A stretch of 47,614 nucleotides of DNA from Spirochaetia bacterium UBA6919 (GCA_002450905.1 DKAT01000089.1:1-47614), one strand, 5' to 3'. Positions 17,620-26,677 are shown, counted from the first letter of the stretch. The notes: generated by a model from the letters alone, not told the origin. Translations and numbers: made by a program.

Positions 17620-18954
17620 TTAGAAAGTAATTGTATTACCAATTCTTACTAAGATTCTTTTTGAAATATCACCTTTCTTTAATGATCCATAAGAGTTTGT
17701 AGTATATGGACTAAATCGTTTAGCTGATAAATCCATAGCTACTTCAGGTTGTATCTTCCATCGGTGACTTAATCCAGTTGGGAATATGTTAAATACAAAA
17801 CGAAGTGTTGTATACTTATATTGTCTCCAATCAGTTGTTTCAAAGCCTGATTGATTATAACTTTCAAGTCGAAGCGCTGGAGCAAAGATCATGAATGTAT
17901 AAGCAACATCAACAAACCATCCTTTATAAGTACTTAATCCTACTGTAGTAGCAGTATATGGCTTATTCGCTTTCAAGAGATAGAAAGCTCCGTAGACATA
18001 TAAACCTTTCATTCTGAAACCAACATCAGCTGATACTCTTAAGACGTCAATTACAGTTGCAGATTCAACACTTGTTGCTCCAGTAAATGTATTATTAGCT
18101 GTTGTACTTTCTTGTGCTGAATACAAAGCTCCAACACCTATAGTGGCATTCATTCCATCCCCAGGGTGAAGCCATTCAGCTCCTTCTCTCCAGGGTTTAA
18201 AGAAATCATATTGAACTCGTCCACCAACTCTAAAATGGTTATACATTTTTAAGTTATTGTTATTAGCTCCGGTATAGCTACCGTCAGCGTTTCCAAACCA
18301 TAACCAAACATTGAGTTGTTTCTTCATTGCAGTTAGATTTAATTCAAATCCAAGGATATAGTGTGGTGAAATGGATGAAGAAGTTGCTGTTCCTAAAGGA
18401 TCTGAAGATTTATAATTCATATTCGATGAAGCTGCTGCGACATCATTAAATAGAAATCGTCCAGAAGATAATGCTTCTCTTAAAAAGATGGTCTCCATAT
18501 AACCAAATCGAAGTGCTAGCATACCAGGCATAATTTTATATTTAGCCCACGCATTGACTATTCTTCCCCAACCGACAGAACCAGTAGGTGCTACATCAAG
18601 GGTCATATTAACTGAGAATCTCTCAGTAACATCACCTCTAACTCCCATACGTGCTCTTCTAAAAAAAATATTGGTACCAGTTTTACCTTTCCAGTCATTA
18701 CTTTTTGATGTACTGCTAGATGGGTCATTTAAATAAGAATCCCAATACATAGCAAACATACCAAATGCGTTTACTTTAGATTTGAAGGGTGCTTTTTGTG
18801 AAGGTGCCATTTTGTCACCTTTCATATGGTGATCACCTGGCATTCTTTCAGAATTAGAGTCAAAAGAATAAAGATTTTGGAGGGATCCTGCAATCAGAAT
18901 AATTGCAATCCAAAAAAACATTTGTGATACAAATGAGTATCTTTTTTTCAACAT
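17620..18954 (-). CDS. Outer-membrane porin (OprP-like), copy 2
   Basis: A 444-residue paralogue of the neighbouring porin with the same layout: signal peptide (about 1-30), linker with MPGDHHMKGDKMAP, an OprP-like barrel (RRARMGVRGDVTERFSVNMTLD, GWGRIVNAWAKYKI) and a terminal Phe. The proteins differ mainly in the leader, the linker and a few surface-loop-like segments (for example ISAPGALMNY versus VAAASSNMNY). At DNA level 18179-18276 is identical to 16127-16224, which suggests recent duplication or gene conversion. AAGGAGA precedes the ATG by seven bases. It lies upstream of copy 1 on the same strand, but each has its own terminator and upstream palindrome, so they can be expressed separately. 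Confidence 0.85.
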   Translation of the reverse strand: MLKKRYSFVSQMFFWIAIILIAGSLQNLYSFDSNSERMPGDHHMKGDKMAPSQKAPFKSKVNAFGMFAMYWDSYLNDPSSSTSKSNDWKGKTGTNIFFRRARMGVRGDVTERFSVNMTLDVAPTGSVGWGRIVNAWAKYKIMPGMLALRFGYMETIFLREALSSGRFLFNDVAAASSNMNYKSSDPLGTATSSSISPHYILGFELNLTAMKKQLNVWLWFGNADGSYTGANNNNLKMYNHFRVGGRVQYDFFKPWREGAEWLHPGDGMNATIGVGALYSAQESTTANNTFTGATSVESATVIDVLRVSADVGFRMKGLYVYGAFYLLKANKPYTATTVGLSTYKGWFVDVAYTFMIFAPALRLESYNQSGFETTDWRQYKYTTLRFVFNIFPTGLSHRWKIQPEVAMDLSAKRFSPYTTNSYGSLKKGDISKRILVRIGNTITF

Positions 18955-19029
18955 AAAAAATCTCCTTTTAAAATTTTTACATGGTGTAATCCATTATACT
19001 TTACTTAATTTCTAAGCTAGTATAATTAG

Positions 19030-19060
19030 TTATCAAAGTTAATAACATATCCTTTGATAA
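19030..19060 (-). promoter_or_regulatory. Perfect inverted repeat upstream of porin 2 (operator candidate)
   Basis: TTATCAAAG and CTTTGATAA are perfect 9-bp inverted arms with a 13-base spacer. They lie just upstream of a minus-strand TATACT (19019-19024) and would cover its -35 region, about 80-110 bp before the porin 2 start codon. The layout fits a dimeric regulator site. Confidence 0.4.
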
Positions 19061-19398
19061 CAAAGCATTTTTTGTATTTTTTAAAAAAAAATAAAAATAT
19101 GCACTTATTATTTAAATATAACATATAAATTTGATATTTCAAGATTATTAGAATAAAATATTTCAATCTATTATTATTTATTGATTAAATATTCATGTTA
19201 AACATATTTGATATTTAGATAACTTAAGTGAGAATAATTGTGAATATATTAATCATTTTAACATAATTTATTGCAATAAAATATTACTTCTATTATTGAA
19301 TGTTAAAAGATATTTTTATGAAGAATTAAAATATTTATAACGAAAATTATTTTTTTTTAAAATGATGTTAACAAATTGACTTAAAATTTGATGAAAAT

Positions 19399-19414
19399 AA
19401 CTAGGAATCTAGTT
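19399..19414 (-). terminator. Possible short terminator after the Ig-like protein gene
   Basis: AACTAG-ATTC-CTAGTT forms a 6-bp stem on the minus strand, followed by ATTTTC, 24 bp beyond the stop codon. The hairpin is small and AT-rich. Confidence 0.3.
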
Positions 19415-19438
19415 TAATAGATTTGCAGTAAAGTTAAT

Positions 19439-20266
19439 TCAGAGTATAGGAATAACTTTTATTTCGTGAAGAGGTGTTACATTACCGACATTATCAATTA
19501 ATTTAAAATATAATGTAAATGGCTTTTTTTTCTTAATTTTAATTTGTATTTTTTTTATGGGATTATTATCCTGGGTTCTATAAAATATTTCCTTGTCGTA
19601 AGAATATAGAATTTCTTTTACACCAGATATATCATCGATCCCCTTAATTATTAGATCTGTATTGTGTTTCACTTTGATTTCTTTTATATCAGTAAGTTCT
19701 TTTTTTTCTACAATTATTTTATATTTTGGGGGAGTTATATCTACCTTGATTGTTATAGTTTTAATATTCTTCGATTTTTTATTTGAAAAAGTATATTGAA
19801 TTTTATGATCTTTATCTGGGGATAATGATAATGCCTCGTTCTTATATTGAATGAATGTATCATCATCAATTTTATAATATAGGGTCTTTTGGGGTTCTTT
19901 TTTTTGCAGGAAATCTAATTTAAATACTTGTGGAACTATGAATACACCTTCACTTTTTAGAAAAGGATTATAATAATTTTTATATCGTATAATTATTTTT
20001 CTAATTGGTGAATATTTACTTTTAACATTATCTTTATCAAATCCCTGGATTCTGATGAAATGCACACCAATGTCTAAATCTAATTCATAATAAGCGTTCT
20101 CAGTGCTGAATATTTGCTTTTTTCCTGAAAAATCTTTTTTATCAGATACTTCTATAAAATATTTTACAAAAAGAGGATTTTTAACCCATTTTAATGTAAA
20201 TTTAGCAGAATGAACATAATTTAAGGAAAGGAATAAAATTATTATGGGTAAAATAATTCTTTTCAT
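19439..20266 (-). CDS. Secreted Ig/fibronectin-like hypothetical protein
   Basis: A 275-residue, Lys/Ile-rich protein with an N-terminal signal peptide (MKRIILPIIILFLSL then NYVHSA). Residues about 22-100 look like a fibronectin-III-type beta sandwich (LKWVKNPLFVKYFIEVSDKKDF, then YYELDLDIGVHFIRIQGFD). Residues about 175-275 resemble a bacterial Ig-like repeat of the kind with DITPPKYKI followed by IDDISGVKEILYSYD and FKLIDNVGNVTP. Such modules occur in surface and periplasmic proteins. The start is 2 bp from the stop of the upstream TPR gene, so they form an operon and the products may work together in the periplasm. No catalytic motif is visible; function unknown. Confidence 0.7.
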   Translation of the reverse strand: MKRIILPIIILFLSLNYVHSAKFTLKWVKNPLFVKYFIEVSDKKDFSGKKQIFSTENAYYELDLDIGVHFIRIQGFDKDNVKSKYSPIRKIIIRYKNYYNPFLKSEGVFIVPQVFKLDFLQKKEPQKTLYYKIDDDTFIQYKNEALSLSPDKDHKIQYTFSNKKSKNIKTITIKVDITPPKYKIIVEKKELTDIKEIKVKHNTDLIIKGIDDISGVKEILYSYDKEIFYRTQDNNPIKKIQIKIKKKKPFTLYFKLIDNVGNVTPLHEIKVIPIL

Positions 20267-20268
20267 AT

Positions 20269-21471
20269 TTATTTGTATTTTTCTAATAATTTTTTAAATT
20301 GGTCATTTTCTTTTAACCAATCAAAATCAGTGCTTTTAATGAGAATGTGCTTTTGAGTAAAACCTTTTTTAAATGCTTTCTCAAGCCATTTTAATGTTAA
20401 TTTTTCATTTTTTTTAATCGCATAAACCGATGCTAATTGATAATAATATAATGGGTTATTTGGGTTTAACTTTATTGATTTCTTAAAACTCTTAATAGCT
20501 TTTTTGTATTCTTTTAGATACTTATAAGCTTCACCTTTCTTACTTATTAATAACGGAATATTTTTATTAATTTTTAACCCCAGATTACAATAATTAATAC
20601 ATTTTTTATATTCCTTTAGAGAAAGATAAACATCTGCGAGAAAGTAATATACTTTATAATCATCAGCTTTAAGCTTAATTGAAATTAAATAATCTTTTTC
20701 GGCATCATTAAATTTTGAGAGGGCATGATAACTTAATCCTCTATTGAAATAACCTTTTGAATCACTGGGAAGCATTTTTATATAAATATTAAATTGCTCA
20801 ATGGCATTGTTATAATTTCTTATATGACTATATAATGTACCAAGATTAAAATAATTCATTGGATCATTTGGATTTAATTTGATACCCATTTGATAATCTT
20901 TTATCGCTAGGTGATGTTTATTTAATTTCCAGTATAATATCCCTCGATATATATAGGCTCGGCTATTTTCAGGACTAATCTTAATTACCTTATTGAAATC
21001 TTTTATTCCATCTATATATTTTTCTAGAAAATAATTACATATACCTCTATTCATATATAAAATGGCTTTAAAAATGGTTTTATTTTTGTTCAGCAACAAA
21101 ATAGCTTTAGAAAAATCTTTTTTAGCAAAAAAATAGTTCCCTGACGTAAAATATGCAATACCACGATAATAATAAGCAGTTTCATTTTCAGGTGATAATG
21201 TAATAATTGTTGTATAATCTTCAATGGCATTTTTGTATTTTTTAACACGTAAATAAGATAACCCACGATAAATATACGCTTGAATATTTTGATTATTTAA
21301 TTGGATTGATCTTGTAAAACATTCTATTGCAGAATTATAATTACTCTTATTAAATTCAATTTTTCCCTGGTTAAGCCACTTTTCTGCATCCGTGTTGTTA
21401 TAACTATAAACCTTGTTTATTGATAATAATAATATTATAATCAATAAGCCTTTAATCATTGATCTTATCAT
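20269..21471 (-). CDS. Exported TPR-repeat protein
   Basis: A 400-residue protein with an N-terminal hydrophobic leader (IKGLLIIILLLSI then NKVYS) followed by about ten 34-residue tetratricopeptide repeats through the end (for example AYIYRGLSYLRVKKYKNAIE, AYYYRGIAYFTSGNYFFAKK, YYYQLASVYAIKKNEKL). The last about 25 residues cap the superhelix (FDWLKENDQFKKLLEKYK). Start is uncertain: the frame opens six codons earlier at a TTG, and ATG 21471 is preferred because GAGATTTTTT stands before it, as in the porin 2 gene, and because it gives a better leader. TPRs bind proteins; the periplasmic location is inferred. Downstream by 2 bp is the secreted Ig-like gene. Confidence 0.8.
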   Translation of the reverse strand: MIRSMIKGLLIIILLLSINKVYSYNNTDAEKWLNQGKIEFNKSNYNSAIECFTRSIQLNNQNIQAYIYRGLSYLRVKKYKNAIEDYTTIITLSPENETAYYYRGIAYFTSGNYFFAKKDFSKAILLLNKNKTIFKAILYMNRGICNYFLEKYIDGIKDFNKVIKISPENSRAYIYRGILYWKLNKHHLAIKDYQMGIKLNPNDPMNYFNLGTLYSHIRNYNNAIEQFNIYIKMLPSDSKGYFNRGLSYHALSKFNDAEKDYLISIKLKADDYKVYYFLADVYLSLKEYKKCINYCNLGLKINKNIPLLISKKGEAYKYLKEYKKAIKSFKKSIKLNPNNPLYYYQLASVYAIKKNEKLTLKWLEKAFKKGFTQKHILIKSTDFDWLKENDQFKKLLEKYK

Positions 21472-21567
21472 AAAAAATCTCATAGACAATTATTATATTT
21501 AAAGTAAATAATATATGAATCTTAACATAAATATATTGAAAAATCAAATTATTTCAAACAAAAATCT

Positions 21568-22743
21568 TTATAATGATGATTTTATTGTATCAGACAAGGC
21601 ATTTATCATATTAAAAATATCGTTCTTATTATGGATTGAGGAAACAGTAATTCTTAGTCTTGATTTTCCTTTTGGAACAGTAGGTGGACGTATCCCTTGA
21701 ATATAAAATCCCTTTGATAATAGTTCTGATGACAGTTTCATAGTACAATCAGATTTGCCAATAAGCACAGGAAAAATTGCTGTATGAGATAAAGTATTGA
21801 TTTTATAAGTTTTTAATACATTGTTCATCATTTGTAGATTATTAGAAAGGCTTTGATGAATTGTGGGATCTTCCCTTAATAGATTTAAAGCCATATGTGA
21901 AGTCAATATTACAGAAGGTGGTAGTGCTGTAGAATAAATAAACGTTCTTGCTCTGTTTATCAGATATTCAATCAACTCTTCTGAGCCACACACAAATGCG
22001 CCATAACTACCCAAAGCTTTCCCCAAGGTGCCCATAATAATAGATCGCTGATTGGTACAATTAAAATGACTTTCTATCCCTCTACCCTGCTTTCCCAATA
22101 CTCCAGTCGAATGAGCTTCATCTAGAATAACTACACATTCATAGTCATCTGCAAGGTTATAGAGTTCTCTCAGGGGTATTATATCTCCATCCATGCTGAA
22201 TACACTGTCGGATACAATGAAAACCTGTTTATACTTTTCTCTATGTCTTTCCAAGAAAGATTTTATCCAGTTTATATCACAATGCGGATAGTTGATTACC
22301 TCTGCCCGAGACATTCGACAGCCATCAATAATGCTGGCATGATTCAGTTCATCGGACAAAACAAGATCTTTGGGTGTAGGCAGACAAGACAACAATGCCA
22401 AATTTGCTAAATAGCCTGATCCAAACAATAATGCCCTCTCCCGGTCTTTAAATCTGGCTAAATCCTTTTCCAATTCAAGATGATATTCTCTATTCCCTGA
22501 AATCAGTCTTGATGCCCCAGATCCTGTTCCATATTTCTTTATAGCATCGATGCCTGCTTGAATAACTTGTGGATGCTGAGATAAACCAAGATAATCATTG
22601 GATGAGAAGTTAATAACGGTTTTCCCATCAAATTCAATCTGATGATCAGCTATGATACGTGTATTTTTAAGAGTTCGATATAGATGAGCTTTTTTCAGAA
22701 CATCTAATTTATTATGTAAATATTGATGGAAATCGTCTGACAC
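21568..22743 (-). CDS. bioF: 8-amino-7-oxononanoate synthase (alpha-oxoamine synthase family)
   Basis: A 391-residue PLP enzyme. It should condense pimeloyl-CoA (or pimeloyl-ACP) with alanine for biotin synthesis. Typical BioF features: INFSSNDYLGLS at about residue 45, GSGASRLISGN at about 74, the SDELNHASIIDG segment near 130, VILDEAHSTGVLG near 210, and GTLGKALGSYGAFV carrying the PLP lysine near 245. KBL and serine palmitoyltransferase share the fold, but the SSNDYLGLS and ARTFIYSTALPP wording fits BioF best. The start appears to be GTG (22741-22743) with no strong ribosome binding site. It lies 18 bp after the methyltransferase/MTHFR gene and is probably cotranscribed. No other bio gene is seen in the window. 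Confidence 0.82.
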   Translation of the reverse strand: MSDDFHQYLHNKLDVLKKAHLYRTLKNTRIIADHQIEFDGKTVINFSSNDYLGLSQHPQVIQAGIDAIKKYGTGSGASRLISGNREYHLELEKDLARFKDRERALLFGSGYLANLALLSCLPTPKDLVLSDELNHASIIDGCRMSRAEVINYPHCDINWIKSFLERHREKYKQVFIVSDSVFSMDGDIIPLRELYNLADDYECVVILDEAHSTGVLGKQGRGIESHFNCTNQRSIIMGTLGKALGSYGAFVCGSEELIEYLINRARTFIYSTALPPSVILTSHMALNLLREDPTIHQSLSNNLQMMNNVLKTYKINTLSHTAIFPVLIGKSDCTMKLSSELLSKGFYIQGIRPPTVPKGKSRLRITVSSIHNKNDIFNMINALSDTIKSSL

Positions 22744-22761
22744 AATATTATTTCAATTAGA

Positions 22762-24588
22762 TTACTTGATTCCAAGGACTTGAAGAGCATATTCTACCTT
22801 TCCAAATGGGGCACTCACCTGAGCACCACTTACACGCTCTTTAATTTCAATTAAGGTTTCATGAGCAATAAGAATTCCCTCTTCCCGAGCGGCATCTTTA
22901 TTAGGAGCTTTTTTCATACGCTCCATAATCTTATCTGATACATGGACTCCGGGCACTTCATTGTTCATGAATTCCGCATTCCGAAAGCTCACAAGAGGCC
23001 AGATACCAGCTACAACAGGAAAATTAAGATGTTTGATCTTATCCAGAAAATGAACCAGCACTTCTACATCAAATACTGGTTGTGTAATAGCAAACTCTGC
23101 CCCTGCTTCCACCTTCTTATAAAAACGATCTAACTCTAGATTAAAATCCACAGCACCAGGATTCACTCCTACACCCTGAAAATAACCTGTAGGTCTGCCA
23201 ATTGGATTTCTACCAATATCCAAACCGTGATTGAAATTATTAACAATTCGGGTAAGTCCAATGGAATCCACGTCAAATACTGCTGTAGCATTGGTAAGTT
23301 CTCCCATTTTAGGGGGATCCCCTGTAATAATCAGAATATTTTTTAAACCTGCAGCGCAAGCACCTAATAAATCAGACTGCATTCCAAGAATATTTCTATC
23401 CCGACAGCAGTAGTGCATGATAGTCTCTATTCCAACTTCCCGTTCAATGATCTGAGCAAGTACCATGGCACTCATTCGGGACGACGCCCTTGGACCATCA
23501 GGAATATTAATAGCATCAACCCTTTTTTCTTTAAGTAGTTCAGCACTGATAAGAACTTTAGAAGGATCACATCCCCTGGGTGGAGTTATTTCCACGCTTG
23601 TTACGAATTCTTTATTCACAATCTTATGTGCAAAACGGGATTTCTGATCCTTCGGTATGGGATGAATGTCTGGTAATTCTTCTTCATAATTTATAACTTC
23701 AATATCTTTTGTCACTGGAACAACTGAGCGGATAGAAGACTTCATTTCCTTGATATGAGCAGGAGTAGTCCCACAACATCCCCCAACAATCCTTACTCCA
23801 AGCTGAACAAATGTCTTGGCATATGTAGCAAAGTATTCAGGAGTACTTAAATAAATATGACGACCTTCAACATGCTTTGGGAGACCAGCATTAGGCTGAG
23901 CAATCACAGGTTTATCCGTTACTTTCACCATCTTCTCAAGACCCTCTAATATCCCCTGTGGACCTGTACTACAATTAATCCCAACCACGTCTGCTCCAGC
24001 CCGATCAAGATCAATGGCAAAGCGTTCTGGCTTAATCCCTGTCATCGTTGTCCCTTCATTACCAATAGTCAATTGTGCTATTATAGGCAAAGAACTCACC
24101 GACTTGATAGCCTTAATCGCAATGAGAGCCTCATGTAAATAATAAAATGTCTCAAGGATAAAGAAATCAATACCCCCTTTCTCAAGAAGTTTTGCCTGTT
24201 CAGAAAATACTTTTAAAGCCTCCATTTCTGTGATCATTCCATAGGGTTCAATCGTTACACTCAAGGGACCTATTGATCCAGCAACCATGATATCATCCCC
24301 TGCTACTTCTCTTGCCAGTTCAACACCTTTTAAATTAATCTTCTCTATCTGCTCTTCCAATCCGTGTGCCTGGAGACGATAGAAATTACCCCCGAAAGTA
24401 TTTGTCGTTAGGAAATCCGCACCTGCTTGTTTATATTCCCTATGAATATCCAATACCATAGAGGGATTTGTAATATTAATCTCATCAAAAGACCGATTTA
24501 AAAAGATTCCCTTGGCATAGAGCATAGTCCCAATAGCCCCATCTCCCAAGAGTACATTATTTTCCAATTTAGATAATAATTTCGACAT
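22762..24588 (-). CDS. Bifunctional homocysteine S-methyltransferase/methylenetetrahydrofolate reductase
   Basis: A 608-residue fusion, the same size as B. subtilis YitJ. Residues 1-290 form the homocysteine S-methyltransferase barrel, with GDGAIGTMLY near the start and zinc ligands C206 (GINCSTG) and C271/C272 (GGCCGTTP). Residues about 310-608 form the FAD-binding MetF-like barrel (HKIVNKEFVTSVEITPPRG, LIITGDPPKMG, GVNPGAVDFNLELDRF, FAITQPVFDVEVLVHF). The enzyme would reduce methylene-THF and methylate homocysteine, giving a compact methionine branch. Start ATG 24588 is preceded by GAGTTGAT. bioF follows by 18 bp. A promoter should lie in the 264-bp gap shared with the divergent PilZ-like gene. 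Confidence 0.92.
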   Translation of the reverse strand: MSKLLSKLENNVLLGDGAIGTMLYAKGIFLNRSFDEINITNPSMVLDIHREYKQAGADFLTTNTFGGNFYRLQAHGLEEQIEKINLKGVELAREVAGDDIMVAGSIGPLSVTIEPYGMITEMEALKVFSEQAKLLEKGGIDFFILETFYYLHEALIAIKAIKSVSSLPIIAQLTIGNEGTTMTGIKPERFAIDLDRAGADVVGINCSTGPQGILEGLEKMVKVTDKPVIAQPNAGLPKHVEGRHIYLSTPEYFATYAKTFVQLGVRIVGGCCGTTPAHIKEMKSSIRSVVPVTKDIEVINYEEELPDIHPIPKDQKSRFAHKIVNKEFVTSVEITPPRGCDPSKVLISAELLKEKRVDAINIPDGPRASSRMSAMVLAQIIEREVGIETIMHYCCRDRNILGMQSDLLGACAAGLKNILIITGDPPKMGELTNATAVFDVDSIGLTRIVNNFNHGLDIGRNPIGRPTGYFQGVGVNPGAVDFNLELDRFYKKVEAGAEFAITQPVFDVEVLVHFLDKIKHLNFPVVAGIWPLVSFRNAEFMNNEVPGVHVSDKIMERMKKAPNKDAAREEGILIAHETLIEIKERVSGAQVSAPFGKVEYALQVLGIK

Positions 24589-24852
24589 ATCAACTCAAAA
24601 TTTAATAAAATTGCAATTGTAAGCTATCCAAAATTAAATGGATTGTCAAATTATTTAACACTCTTTTTCATCACATGAACATGAATCTAATTAAAAAAAT
24701 TATTAGATAAAAAAACACAAAATCAAGAAATCAATCTCATATTCCGAAATATATTTGTTATACAAACAATGAAATCGTTTAGTTACGATTTATTTCTTGA
24801 TTGTAGCGAAAAATATTATTACCTTTGCGGGACATTTTTTAGGTATCAAAAT

Positions 24853-25986
24853 ATGACTCAATCTGATTCAGAAAATCGAAATGCAAAAGCTGTTACAGAC
24901 AAAGAAAATATAGTTTATATTTTGAGTAAATATTTAAAAGATGAAAAAATATATTTAAAGGGATATTATAAAAAAATCCCTGCCAAAGTAGAAGTTATAG
25001 AAGATAATCGTTTAAAAGTCTTTCTTCCCTTTGATTATGAATTCGAATCCAAAATCTATTTATATGGAATCATTAGAAAATATATTGAATTTGAACTTGA
25101 TTTTGTTGAAACCATCAATATAGGCAGACATATTTTCGATCCTGTAAAAGCTATCATAGCAACTTCTAACAGGCAACATGAGCGATTCCCTGTTAAAAAT
25201 GATAGTGTCACTGCAACACATTTCCAAGTTTTACCAGAAGATAGCGTCATCATTAACTCCTCTAAACAATCTGTAGCAGTATTTGCGGTTCACAAGGAAT
25301 ATGAAAGGCGATTGTCTGAATTTTATCCTGAAGTTGAAATCAAATCTGTACACAATGATGATCCCATTTTAGAAATGGCATTTAAATCTAAAAAAATGAT
25401 TTATTTAAGAGATACTTATAACGAAAACTCTTATAATTCCACTTCCGATGAAATGGTCGACGTAGGTATCCAACTGGGAAATAAATTATATCAAACCATA
25501 AAAGATTTTCGTGAAAAAAAAATAAGATCAATTTTAATTTATCCTGTAATTTATCACCGTTATTTAAAAACTGATATTGCTGTTGCTTACATAAAAATTA
25601 TATCCTTTAATGACCCCATAGATATCGAATATGCCCTACCCCACCTTAATTACACTTCTCACGAATTACTAGAAAAAATAAAAAAAACCCTAATAACAGA
25701 CTTAGACATCGAACAAAGGCTATTAGATATTAGTGAAGGTGGGATGAAACTTCTTGCAACTCATCATGAACTAATAAAATATTTTAATACAAGCTATGAA
25801 GTATTATTCGAACTCCTTTTTAGGATCAATAATCAAAAATATTCTGTCAAATTACAAGGTAGATTAATAAACAAATTTCAAGATCATGACCATTTAAAGC
25901 TTGGAATCTTATTTTCAGGAAGTGAAGATAAAGGATTTGAAAAACTCAAACGATATATAAAAATATGGCTTGATCATCAAAAGTAA
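24853..25986 (+). CDS. PilZ/DUF1577-like protein, possible c-di-GMP receptor
   Basis: A 377-residue soluble protein. PilZ c-di-GMP domains need RxxxR and D/NxSxxG; here RQHER occurs near residue 106 and DISEGGMKLL near 292, unusually far apart, so any PilZ domain is split by an insertion or two related domains are present. Length and layout recall the DUF1577 family of leptospiral proteins (from memory). The central part (about 110-260) reads like a small ligand domain. Start choice: an ATG 28 codons upstream has no ribosome binding site, and its translation is Tyr/Cys-rich; ATG 24853 has AGGT eight bases before it, so that start is preferred. It is divergent from the methyltransferase/MTHFR gene and 38 bp before a small unknown gene. 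Confidence 0.55.
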   Translation: MTQSDSENRNAKAVTDKENIVYILSKYLKDEKIYLKGYYKKIPAKVEVIEDNRLKVFLPFDYEFESKIYLYGIIRKYIEFELDFVETINIGRHIFDPVKAIIATSNRQHERFPVKNDSVTATHFQVLPEDSVIINSSKQSVAVFAVHKEYERRLSEFYPEVEIKSVHNDDPILEMAFKSKKMIYLRDTYNENSYNSTSDEMVDVGIQLGNKLYQTIKDFREKKIRSILIYPVIYHRYLKTDIAVAYIKIISFNDPIDIEYALPHLNYTSHELLEKIKKTLITDLDIEQRLLDISEGGMKLLATHHELIKYFNTSYEVLFELLFRINNQKYSVKLQGRLINKFQDHDHLKLGILFSGSEDKGFEKLKRYIKIWLDHQK

Positions 25987-26024
25987 ATTCATTTTATTTA
26001 ATATATCATTAGGAGGAAACCGCT

Positions 26025-26399
26025 ATGATTGGCATGACAGAATTAAATATTACAAGTACCAGTAAAATGTTAATCCAAGAATTAACTAAATCTTACAAAC
26101 CAAATAATATCATCCGAGAAATCCAACACACAGAATTTAGCTTCACACTTACATTTCCCACAGATATCAACAATGACGAAAAAGAAAATGTTTTTGAAAC
26201 AGCAGTAGAAAAAATATTACACCTAAAAGACCCTTCAGATAAAAAAATGGAAACTAAAGTCGATGTTCGATACCTTCAACAAGCCAGTAAAGAATATTTT
26301 TTTACAAAAGGAGAATTAGTAAGGTATAGAGGGTTTATTGATACGGATAACCCAATTCCAATGGTAACCCATTTGATGGTCAATTTGCATAGCTCCTAA
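26025..26399 (+). CDS. Small hypothetical protein downstream of the PilZ-like gene
   Basis: A 124-residue soluble protein with an excellent ribosome binding site (AGGAGGAAACCGCT then ATG), so a real gene. It is rich in Thr/Lys/Glu and shows alternating strands and helices, without membrane segment, signal peptide or recognised motif. I do not recognise the family. It lies 38 bp after the PilZ-like gene and is probably cotranscribed with it, so a shared signalling role is possible but not shown. The tRNA cluster begins about 100 bp downstream with its own promoter. Confidence 0.75.
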   Translation: MIGMTELNITSTSKMLIQELTKSYKPNNIIREIQHTEFSFTLTFPTDINNDEKENVFETAVEKILHLKDPSDKKMETKVDVRYLQQASKEYFFTKGELVRYRGFIDTDNPIPMVTHLMVNLHSS

Positions 26400-26468
26400 C
26401 AATATTTATATATAAATTATCCTTCAATATTTTTTCACAAAAGCAAATAATTTTATATTCAAAAACAA

Positions 26469-26496
26469 TTGACAATTTTAATTGATATGATATATT
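26469..26496 (+). promoter_or_regulatory. Sigma70-type promoter for the tRNA-Ser pair
   Basis: TTGACA (26469-26474) and TATATT (26491-26496) are spaced by 16 bp, close to the consensus. The first tRNA-Ser starts 8 bp after the -10 box, as expected for a stable-RNA promoter. Confidence 0.7.
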
Positions 26497-26503
26497 TATG
26501 GGT

Positions 26504-26586
26504 GGAAGGATGTCCGAGCGGTTTAAGGAGGCGGTCTTGAAAACCGTTGTGGGAAACCACCGTGGGTTCGAATCCCACTCCTTCCG
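26504..26586 (+). tRNA. tRNA-Ser (anticodon TGA)
   Basis: Class II tRNA. Acceptor GGAAGGA pairs with TCCTTCC, discriminator G. The anticodon loop CTTGAAA gives TGA, reading UCN serine codons. The T arm contains GGGTTCGAATCCC and there is a long variable arm (GTGGGAAACCAC). CCA is not encoded. Confidence 0.95.
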
Positions 26587-26587
26587 A

Positions 26588-26677
26588 GGAGAGATGCTGG
26601 AGTTGGTCGAACAGGGCTGCCTGCTAAGCAGTTGTAGGATGCAAATTCTACCGAGGGTTCGAATCCCTCTCTCTCCG
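26588..26677 (+). tRNA. tRNA-Ser (anticodon GCT)
   Basis: Class II tRNA for AGC/AGU codons. Acceptor GGAGAGA pairs with TCTCTCC, discriminator G. The anticodon loop CTGCTAA sits between CTGC and GCAG, and the T arm has GAGGGTTCGAATCCCTC. Only one base separates it from the preceding tRNA-Ser. CCA is not encoded. Confidence 0.93.

Larger units (their letters stand above)
18955..19438. other. Long AT-rich upstream region of porin 2
   Basis: This 484-bp gap holds the porin 2 leader, a -10-like TATACT at 19019-19024 (minus strand), the inverted repeat at 19030-19060 and a small hairpin at 19399-19414. No coding sequence was seen; the middle part (19060-19390) is very AT-rich. Confidence 0.55.
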
